A stretch of DNA of 36,734 nucleotides. It comes from a virus. The translations under genes were made by a program, and so were the position numbers. The number at the start of each line of letters is the position of its first letter. Position 1 is the stretch's first letter. The stretch spans positions 1-36,734 of IMG/VR virus record IMGVR_UViG_3300024509_000029; one strand, given 5' to 3'. Positions 1-5,042 of this stretch are shown here, piece after piece. The notes below the pieces were generated by a model, which saw nothing but the letters and a program-made list of their open reading frames with translations, was not told the DNA's origin and searched no databases.

Positions 1-136
1 CCGGAGATAAGCGTAATGCGCCACTTGATCGCCAGGACAGATAAGGTGCGTGTCAATGACTTCAAAGTCATAGCGTTGCGCCATATCGTTGATCATGTGG
101 TGGTCATTCTCATCAGGACTGTGATTGCCAATGATG
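1..136. repeat. terminal overlap showing circular closure (left copy)
   Basis: Bases 11-136 are identical to the last 126 bases of the window. Joining them keeps a glycosyltransferase reading frame open across the junction, so the window is a circle of about 36,598 bp rather than a linear piece with two gene copies. Bases 1-10 do not match the equivalent positions 36599-36608 perfectly: positions 3, 4, 7 and 10 differ, and three of these are third codon positions. Confidence 0.9.
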
Positions 137-234
137 ACTTTGATGCGCGGATAAGTTTGCGCGTCAATTGAGGCTAATGTGGTGTATAGGTGCTCAGGCT
201 TATAAGCTGGAACAAGAATGGTTACAGGCCTCAT
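1..234 (-). CDS. family 2 glycosyltransferase, N-terminal part (continues at the right end of the window)
   Basis: This is the N-terminal 78 codons of the gene whose remainder lies at 35894-36734. The ATG at 234-232 opens a typical GT-A start (M-R-P-V-T-I-L-V-P-A-Y, then a Leu/Ser-rich helix and Q-T-Y-P..I-K-V-I-I-G-N). This is the nucleotide-sugar-binding Rossmann-like half of family 2 enzymes. Across the closure the full protein is 312 residues. The start overlaps the stop of the preceding gene as ATGA, which suggests translational coupling. It probably transfers a sugar to a phage or host glycan; the acceptor is unknown. Confidence 0.85.
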   Translation of the reverse strand, partial: MRPVTILVPAYKPEHLYTTLASIDAQTYPRIKVIIGNHSPDENDHHMINDMAQRYDFEVIDTHLICPGDQVAHYAYLR

Positions 235-413
235 GACTTCCCCCAACGCTTACGCTCAAGCTCGGCAAGTTGTACCAGTTCACGCGTTCTGCGCTCCAAT
301 TCCATCACCATTTCTTCAAGCACTTCCCACTGCAATTTCTCGTACTCACCTCGTGGAAAGTTCTCAAGCAATCCATTGACCCAGGCTTTTCTCGCCATAT
401 CGTTCAGGTTCAT
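231..413 (-). CDS. small helical hypothetical protein (60 aa)
   Basis: No family recognised. The product is short, charged and predicted helical: an N-terminal M-N-L-N-D-M-A-R-K segment, then a long Glu/Arg-rich helix (E-V-L-E-E-M-V-M-E-L-E-R-R) that could form a coiled coil. It overlaps the genes on both sides by four bases (ATGA-type junctions), which supports real translation within a run of small coupled genes downstream of the large terminase. Confidence 0.6.
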   Translation of the reverse strand: MNLNDMARKAWVNGLLENFPRGEYEKLQWEVLEEMVMELERRTRELVQLAELERKRWGKS

Positions 414-604
414 CCCTGTCCTTTCAATAGTTCCGCCGCATCGTCATAGCCGTTTTTCTCCAGCAACTCAATGCAATGGTTTAAGCGTGCTTCGCCTGCA
501 ACAAACTCAATCTGCGCCGCAAAGATAAAAAGATTCTCTGCGTGCTGATCAAACCCCGTTCTTCTGGCGATGCCCATCACATCGCCAATGGTCAAATCTT
601 TCAC
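410..604 (-). CDS. small hypothetical phage protein (64 aa)
   Basis: It starts at GTG 604, overlapping the upstream stop as GTGA and preceded by an unusually complete Shine-Dalgarno sequence (AAGGAGGT, six bases before the start). The N-terminal half (D-L-T-I-G-D-V-M-G-I-A-R-R-T-G-F) resembles short accessory proteins common in phage genomes, but I cannot assign a function. There is no signal or membrane segment. Confidence 0.65.
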   Translation of the reverse strand: MKDLTIGDVMGIARRTGFDQHAENLFIFAAQIEFVAGEARLNHCIELLEKNGYDDAAELLKGQG

Positions 605-786
605 GTCAATACCTCCTTAATGTGTTGAGGCACCCTTGGCAGTGGCGCCCAGGCAACCGCCCACTCAGACCATGTGCCAATGACGCACACGCCGCCAGGA
701 TTAAGCAATAACATCTTCACGCCTAGTGGCGGCGGGTCATCTTCGGGCGTGCGCCAGGTAGCCTGGCCGGCGAGGTAGTCTCTCAC
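601..786 (-). CDS. DUF551-like small protein (61 aa)
   Basis: The sequence has the DUF551 pattern found in many phage and prophage proteins: an acidic E-D-D-P-P turn, a hydrophobic strand (K-M-L-L-L-N-P-G-G), a second strand, then W-A-V-A-W-A-P-L-P. The biochemical role of DUF551 is not established. Translation starts at GTG 786, four bases inside the upstream gene, with AAGG five bases before it. Confidence 0.65.
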   Translation of the reverse strand: MRDYLAGQATWRTPEDDPPPLGVKMLLLNPGGVCVIGTWSEWAVAWAPLPRVPQHIKEVLT

Positions 787-1100
787 GCCGCCCTTATCCC
801 AAATGGGTTATGCCACAGTACTGGTGCTTTAGGCTTACGCGGCTTAAAGGTCTTGTACTGCTCTTTAACCTCGAAGTAGTTCACCATCACTTTCTTCCAA
901 GGTATCTCAACGTCTTTTATCCCCTTGGACTTCACAATAAGATCATCTCCCGCCAACTCGGACATGAGTTGATCAATCCTTTTGGTGGTCATATCAAACT
1001 TTGCCGCCAAATGCCAAGCATTCACAGGGTTCTTCAATCCCTTTAAGTAATCAAAAATCATCTTCTTGCTTTCTGATCTACGCATTTTTCGTTTTGCCAT
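783..1100 (-). CDS. winged-helix-like DNA-binding protein (105 aa)
   Basis: I place the start at ATG 1100 because GAGAGGGG sits just before it; an in-frame TTG at 1115 lies within that ribosome-binding site. The N-terminus is strongly basic (K-R-K-M-R-R-S-E-S-K-K). It is followed by a helix-turn-helix-like stretch (residues about 16-55: Y-L-K-G-L..A-W-H-L-A-A-K-F-D-M-T-T-K-R-I-D-Q-L-M-S-E-L), which reads as a winged-helix domain. It may regulate late genes or contribute to packaging, being the first gene after the large terminase. The function is inferred from fold-like sequence only. Confidence 0.6.
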   Translation of the reverse strand: MAKRKMRRSESKKMIFDYLKGLKNPVNAWHLAAKFDMTTKRIDQLMSELAGDDLIVKSKGIKDVEIPWKKVMVNYFEVKEQYKTFKPRKPKAPVLWHNPFGIRAA

Positions 1101-1115
1101 TTCTACCCCTCTCAA

Positions 1116-2540
1116 TTAAACAACCGCTCTTAAGTTCCGCTTAATCGGCTTACCCCACTGCGAGTTGTAAGCCTTACCGTACAACGCCGTTCCTGCATCG
1201 CTGGCAAAGGTCAACGCCAAAGCATCAGCCATGTCAGGTGATCCAATCCCGCGTTTTCGCATCTCGTCCTTGCTCTCTAGCTTCATCTTCCCGTTGCTAT
1301 TAAACGAATAACGCGGTGAGACAAGTTCCGCCAAAAGCGACTCATCTTTAGGAATCTTGCAATCGCGCTTTTCCAACCACGCCTTCATCTTTCCCCATAA
1401 CTCAGCACGCAAGTTCACATAAATCGTTCCCATGGCCGGAGACTCAGCCACGTTGATTCCACGCGCAGGCAGATTCAATTCGCGCAAGCGGTCCACAACG
1501 CCGGCCCCCAAGCCAATCGAATCGACAAGGATTTCAACGGGCCTGTCTTCTGGCTTCATGGCCTCGTACTCGGCGACCACCGCGCCCGTGGTCTGCATCA
1601 AATCCAACCCACGCCACTTGCGTATCTCAGTCACCGCATTACCTTTACGCTTTGCCAACGCCGTGGCGTCCGTTCCAAATCGCGCCACATCCAAACCCCA
1701 CACCGTTTGCGTGTCCGTCGTTTCAACGTCACGGTGAAAAGCGCTGTCCACCAGCTCAACGCCAATCAATGTATCGTCATCGGTACGCGGAAACTCACCC
1801 AACACGCGAACACGGAAAGCGTTGGATTCTTCGCCATACCTTGACGCCATATCCTTGATATAGGCGTCGCTTACCCTTTTAGAGTCATAGCAGGACACGC
1901 GACGTGTCCACCACTCATCCTTTAATCGGTTATGCGTGTCAAAGAAAAACCCGCTGGACTTCGTTGGGTTACCCAACAAAATCGTCACAGCGTTATGCCC
2001 TGACATGGAACCCGCCGCCGCCTCGAACACGGACTCAGGGATACCCGATGCCTCATCCGCCACAAGCATCACATGGTCCGAATGCACCCCTTGCAATGCT
2101 TCAGGTTGCTCGGCACGCGACGTACGGGCGGAGATAAACGCTTCCGTGGGCGATGACTTCAACTCAATCCGATCCGTTTTCGGATCAAGCAACTGCCGCC
2201 ACACATCAGGCAATTCCTTAACCCAACGCTTCAACTCAGCAAACAGTGCGTCATACAACTGGCTTGTCGTTGGCGCAGTCACCACCACTTTCACCGGATA
2301 ACGGCAAAGCACAAACCAAATCATCGCCCAGGACGCAGCAGTCGATTTACCCACACCGTGACCTGACCTTACGCTGATCTTTCGCTCGCCATCCGAAATA
2401 GCTTGCAAAAACTCAATCTGCCAAATATCAGGCTCAACGCCAATCACTTCACGCACAAACAACGGTGCGTTGTTCGCGTACCGGTCCAAGGCACGCGCAA
2501 ACAACTTCACCAACTCATGATTCTTTAACTCTTCATTCAC
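1116..2540 (-). CDS. terL: terminase large subunit (474 aa)
   Basis: This is the ATP-driven motor and nuclease that cuts concatemeric DNA and pumps it into the prohead through the portal. The ATPase domain shows Walker A (G-H-G-V-G-K-S-T, residues about 60-67) and Walker B with the catalytic acid (V-M-L-V-A-D-E, about 157-163). The RNase H-like nuclease domain shows G-L-D-V-A-R-F-G (Asp about 284), L-V-D-S-I-G-L-G (about 340) and S-P-D-M-A-D-A-L near the C-terminus. The chosen start is GTG 2540, seven bases after an AAAGGTG ribosome-binding site; it overlaps the recombinase stop by eight bases. A TTG at 2558 is also in frame but less well placed. The length is normal for the family. Confidence 0.95.
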   Translation of the reverse strand: MNEELKNHELVKLFARALDRYANNAPLFVREVIGVEPDIWQIEFLQAISDGERKISVRSGHGVGKSTAASWAMIWFVLCRYPVKVVVTAPTTSQLYDALFAELKRWVKELPDVWRQLLDPKTDRIELKSSPTEAFISARTSRAEQPEALQGVHSDHVMLVADEASGIPESVFEAAAGSMSGHNAVTILLGNPTKSSGFFFDTHNRLKDEWWTRRVSCYDSKRVSDAYIKDMASRYGEESNAFRVRVLGEFPRTDDDTLIGVELVDSAFHRDVETTDTQTVWGLDVARFGTDATALAKRKGNAVTEIRKWRGLDLMQTTGAVVAEYEAMKPEDRPVEILVDSIGLGAGVVDRLRELNLPARGINVAESPAMGTIYVNLRAELWGKMKAWLEKRDCKIPKDESLLAELVSPRYSFNSNGKMKLESKDEMRKRGIGSPDMADALALTFASDAGTALYGKAYNSQWGKPIKRNLRAVV

Positions 2541-3189
2541 GTCCAAGCACCTTTGCAACGCCAGCGTGCGTAATCGTCACGCCATGCAATTTCATCACTT
2601 CACCGGCAATCTGACGCAGCGACATGGCTCCCTTCAAAGCCTTAATCGTTGCAATGGCGGCTTGCTGCTCGGCAACAGGCTCAAGGGTCGCTGCCTTGCC
2701 AGCACCTACAACGCGAAACCCAAAAGGCGGCAATCCCCCAACGTGCCCGCCGGCCTGACGCTTTGCCGCCTGGCCTACGCGCTGGCGATCCTTAATCACT
2801 CGCCTTTCGTGCGTCGCAAATGCCGCCATGATCTCAAGCATCAACTGCCCATAAATGTTCTTCTCATCCGTTACATCGCCATGCCCATTGATGATCAATC
2901 GAATGCCGCGCTCCTTGAACGCGTGAACGGTGTTCAGCGTATCCATCGAGTTGCGGCTAAACCGATCCAGTTTCGCCACAATGATCACATCACCAGGTTG
3001 TGGCGTCACACCGTTTGCCGCCAATCGATCAAGAAAATTCAAATGCCCCGAAACGCCAGCATCCTCAATAAACCGATCAACCGTCAAGCCATGCGTTAAC
3101 GCGTTGCCGGTCACTTCCCTGCGTTGCGTGTCAAGGCTTGTGCCATTGGCTTGCTCGTCAGTCGATACGCGCAAATAACCGTAGTTCAT
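2533..3189 (-). CDS. small serine recombinase / resolvase (218 aa)
   Basis: A resolvase/invertase-type site-specific recombinase. Residues 5-10 Y-L-R-V-S-T carry the nucleophilic serine (Ser9), and K-L-D-R-F-S-R supplies the two active-site arginines (Arg76, Arg79). A long helix (M-A-A-F-A-T-H-E-R-R) follows. After it comes a motif like the start of the Recombinase domain (G-G-L-P-P-F-G-F) and a C-terminal helix-turn-helix-like segment ending V-A-K-V-L-G-R-E. At 218 residues it is in the resolvase/invertase size class, not the roughly 500-residue large serine integrases. The start is ATG 3189, which overlaps the stop of a 27-codon gene as ATGA. It could resolve genome multimers, invert DNA or integrate; the sequence does not decide. 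Confidence 0.9.
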   Translation of the reverse strand: MNYGYLRVSTDEQANGTSLDTQRREVTGNALTHGLTVDRFIEDAGVSGHLNFLDRLAANGVTPQPGDVIIVAKLDRFSRNSMDTLNTVHAFKERGIRLIINGHGDVTDEKNIYGQLMLEIMAAFATHERRVIKDRQRVGQAAKRQAGGHVGGLPPFGFRVVGAGKAATLEPVAEQQAAIATIKALKGAMSLRQIAGEVMKLHGVTITHAGVAKVLGRE

Positions 3190-3269
3190 AACGCCATCCA
3201 AATCATCGTTGCGTACAAAGCGCCGAACATTGCGCCGCCAATGATCAATGTTGCTGTTGTGGACTTCAT
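3186..3269 (-). CDS. 27-residue single-span membrane peptide upstream of the recombinase
   Basis: A very short gene with good translation signals: ATG 3269 is preceded by AGGA with about six bases spacing, and the TGA stop overlaps the recombinase ATG in an ATGA junction. The peptide starts M-K-S-T-T-A-T and then has one continuous hydrophobic span (L-I-I-G-G-A-M-F-G-A-L-Y-A-T-M-I-W-M-A-L) running to its end. No family recognised. Its position suggests it serves as a coupling leader, a membrane effector, or a toxin-like peptide produced together with the recombinase. Confidence 0.6.
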   Translation of the reverse strand: MKSTTATLIIGGAMFGALYATMIWMAL

Positions 3270-3294
3270 CTCGTTTCCTGTGTTTGTGTCAGTG

Positions 3295-3310
3295 GTGTAA
3301 ATGTACACCG
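3295..3310 (-). promoter_or_regulatory. short dyad upstream of the membrane peptide-recombinase pair
   Basis: On the minus strand GGTGTA and TACACC form perfect 6-bp arms around a four-base loop, 26 bases upstream of the peptide ATG. It could be an operator or mRNA hairpin. I see only weak matches to -10 and -35 boxes around it, so no promoter is called. Confidence 0.3.
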
Positions 3311-3540
3311 CGTTTACAGTCATGGGGGACGTTTACGCAAAAATTTTTTGGGTAGCCGACGAACGGATAAGCGGTAATGGGGGGGGTAGCTAGGCATGGC
3401 GCGTTATGCGAGGCAAGGCACGCGATGCCCGTTATGCGAAGCATGAGTGGGCGCGTGTGGAGTGGCGCGCCTACGCCGCCCCCTCGAAATGCTACCGGGG
3501 GGGGTGTTGCGCGAACGCGACGTGGCGGAAACGCGACACG

Positions 3541-3558
3541 CGTTGCGTCAGCGCAACG
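3541..3558 (-). terminator. hairpin after the small terminase gene
   Basis: CGTTGCG and CGCAACG form a perfect 7-bp stem with a four-base loop starting three bases past the terS TAA stop. No T-run follows on the transcribed side, so it is terminator-like or mRNA-protecting rather than a classical intrinsic terminator. Confidence 0.35.
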
Positions 3559-3560
3559 AT

Positions 3561-4145
3561 TTACCCGTTGTGCGGCGCAACATCAATAGTGTTGTCATCG
3601 ACGTTTACGGCGTTGACGGTTTCGCGGTATCGATTCGCCATCAGATGCGCGTCAGTGATGTTCACCTGAACGTTCACCTGCGTCTTGTTCTCTCCATAGG
3701 CTTGCTGGTTCCACTTGCCAGCGAGCCATTGCCGGTAACGCGCTCTGACGTTCGCCAGGTTCGCCGTAACCGCGTCAGCGCCATCGACAATCGCCAGCCC
3801 TTGCTCCGCCAAAACGTGTGCCGCCCTCGCGCGTGCACGCGTAAATTCTTCGCTGCGCTCTGGAGTCGTTTCCGCCCACGAATAAAAAGCGCCCTCGCTT
3901 ACGCCAAGAGCGCCTATTAACTCGGACACTTTCACGCCGCTCCCAATCTGTTCAAACAGTCCCTCTTCGCCGCCTGGAAACTTATGCACCGCACGATTCA
4001 CGATCGACCTTAACTCTCTACGCTTCGCGTTGCTCAATCCCGCGCCACGCGCTTCGCGCACCGCGCCTTCTTCGCTTTCCGCCTCACCAGTACCGCTCAA
4101 ACGCGTCAGATCGCCCTCAGTTCGATTTTCTGCTTCCATGTTCAC
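3561..4145 (-). CDS. terS: terminase small subunit, Sf6-like (194 aa)
   Basis: The small terminase recognises the packaging site and brings phage DNA to the large subunit. After an acidic, low-complexity N-terminus, residues about 60-95 form a DNA-binding helix-turn-helix-like region (V-S-E-L-I-G-A-L-G-V-S-E-G-A-F-Y-S-W). A helical oligomerisation region follows (R-S-E-E-F-T-R-A-R-A-R-A-A-H-V-L-A-E-Q). It is followed by R-A-R-Y-R-Q-W-L-A-G-K-W-N, which matches the characteristic Sf6-type terS R-K-W-L-A-G-K motif. The start is GTG 4145, seven bases after AAAGG; ATG 4139 is two codons further in. It is separated from terL by a spacer and two unrelated genes, which is unusual for this pair. Confidence 0.85.
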   Translation of the reverse strand: MNMEAENRTEGDLTRLSGTGEAESEEGAVREARGAGLSNAKRRELRSIVNRAVHKFPGGEEGLFEQIGSGVKVSELIGALGVSEGAFYSWAETTPERSEEFTRARARAAHVLAEQGLAIVDGADAVTANLANVRARYRQWLAGKWNQQAYGENKTQVNVQVNITDAHLMANRYRETVNAVNVDDNTIDVAPHNG

Positions 4146-4805
4146 TCACTTACCTTTCGCTTGTTCCATCGCCTCTAACGCGCTTTTGCTCAACGCGTAA
4201 GCCTGCTCACTACTTCCCTTGTACACCGGACCAATATCTTCTTCCGCCATGAGCGTCAACACCTCAGCGCCAGGCATTGCCCGTTTGATGCTTACCGCCT
4301 GCGTGAAAAATTCCTGCTGCAAGATAACCGCCACCTCGTCCATCGTCCAGCAGTCGCACTCAGGTCTCATTGCCGCGTAGGCGTGGACAGTTGCCGGATC
4401 AGCGCAAATCGCAAACACGCTCCCGTCATCCCGTTGACCCTCCATAACGCTTACCGCCAACGGTTGAGCGTTCATCGCTTTAGCTTCTGCCTCTAACACG
4501 TCAAACGCCCGCATCATCCCGCCACAAGCCAACCTATACGCCTCAACGTCTCTCGCTTTCCGCGCATCCCTACACCGCCATAGCTGCTTCCAAAACCTTA
4601 ACCGCGTTTCCTCGCTCACGAGTTCCGCCAAACGATCCAAACCCCAAACCTTATCCGCCTCACGCTTCCTCTTCATCACACTGACCGCCACACTATTCAT
4701 CGCCAACACGATCTGGTCATCCTCTTCAAAAGGATTCTTTAACCGATCCTCTGATCCGCCATACAAACCATCTCTAACCTTCCCGCGCTTATCTTTTGCC
4801 GCCAT
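4146..4805 (-). CDS. hypothetical protein between origin and terS (219 aa)
   Basis: No family recognised. The start is ATG 4805, preceded by AAAGGA with good spacing; an upstream GTG at 4832 is less likely. The product is soluble and mixed helical, with basic and acidic stretches at the N-terminus (A-A-K-D-K-R-G-K-V-R, N-P-F-E-E-D-D), Cys at W-R-C-R-D and E-C-D-C-W, and a helical C-terminus. Its stop abuts terS, so it may be a packaging or replication accessory. That is inference from position. Confidence 0.6.
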   Translation of the reverse strand: MAAKDKRGKVRDGLYGGSEDRLKNPFEEDDQIVLAMNSVAVSVMKRKREADKVWGLDRLAELVSEETRLRFWKQLWRCRDARKARDVEAYRLACGGMMRAFDVLEAEAKAMNAQPLAVSVMEGQRDDGSVFAICADPATVHAYAAMRPECDCWTMDEVAVILQQEFFTQAVSIKRAMPGAEVLTLMAEEDIGPVYKGSSEQAYALSKSALEAMEQAKGK

Positions 4806-4835
4806 AACCCAAATCCTTTCTCTACAAATCACACA

Positions 4836-5042
4836 TCAAACATCAAGCGTCCGAAACATTGAAGCGTCCGAATGTGTGTCTTTCAGACACACACACATTT
4901 CGGACGCGTTCACTTCTTGTTCTACAACGCTTTCGGACAACTTCGTACGCGTTTTCGGACGCTTAAAGGACAAAACATCAACTTTAGGACACCCTAATTC
5001 GGACGCCAAAACATCACTTTCGGACATTCGGACGCTTAACAT
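4836..5042 (-). CDS. possible 68-residue protein read through the iteron cluster
   Basis: The reading frame starts at ATG 5042, forming a TGATG overlap with the primase-helicase stop and preceded by a strong AGGAAGGA ribosome-binding site, so translation is plausible. Its sequence is Ser/Glu/Val-rich with two in-frame A-S-E triplets from the DNA repeats. However, the repeats occur on both strands and in all frames, so selection acts on the DNA and not on this protein. It may be a passenger open frame or a short peptide. Confidence 0.35.
   Translation of the reverse strand: MLSVRMSESDVLASELGCPKVDVLSFKRPKTRTKLSESVVEQEVNASEMCVCLKDTHSDASMFRTLDV
4847..5035. repeat. iteron cluster, probable replication origin
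   Basis: Six perfect copies of TTCGGACGC lie within 190 bases: inverted at 4847-4855 and 4864-4872, direct at 4899-4907, 4954-4962, 4998-5006 and 5027-5035. Near copies lie at 4932-4940, 4942-4950, 4984-4992 and 5019-5027. Copies at 4864 and 4899 sit in a larger inverted repeat (4864-4880 against 4886-4907) with GT/CA-rich arms. A 10-base direct repeat CAAAACATCA (4971-4980, 5007-5016) is interspersed. The cluster directly follows the primase-helicase gene, as iteron origins often sit beside their initiator. Two more perfect copies lie inside that gene (5787-5795, 5801-5809). Confidence 0.7.

Larger units (their letters stand above)
3270..3560. other. non-coding GC-rich spacer between terS and the recombinase pair
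   Basis: About 290 bases with no supportable gene in an otherwise tightly packed genome. It holds a 7-bp perfect hairpin just after the terS stop (3541-3558), two runs of eight G (3379-3386 and 3497-3504), an inverted pair GGTAGC/GCTACC (3385-3390 and 3491-3496), and a 10-base direct repeat CGTTATGCGA (3402-3411 and 3430-3439). A 6-bp dyad GGTGTA/TACACC lies at 3295-3310, shortly upstream of the peptide start. A pac or recombinase-site role is possible but only inferred from position. Confidence 0.5.

Noticed and set aside
1-136. True direct terminal repeats of a linear virion genome
   Set aside because: A 126-base exact overlap within one gene that reads continuously through the join is more simply an assembly closure; physical ends would need mapping.
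2566-3099. 177-codon plus-strand open frame
   Set aside because: It is opposite the serine recombinase, which has intact catalytic motifs; the plus-strand product has no family features or start signal.
2533-3189. Large serine integrase defining a temperate phage
   Set aside because: The protein is only 218 residues and lacks the long zinc-ribbon and coiled-coil C-terminus of phage integrases; no repressor gene is evident, so lysogeny is not claimed.
3292-3447. Short minus-strand frames in the spacer between terS and the membrane peptide, including one of about 51 codons
   Set aside because: No ribosome-binding site, unusual Cys/Pro/His composition and no coupling to neighbours.
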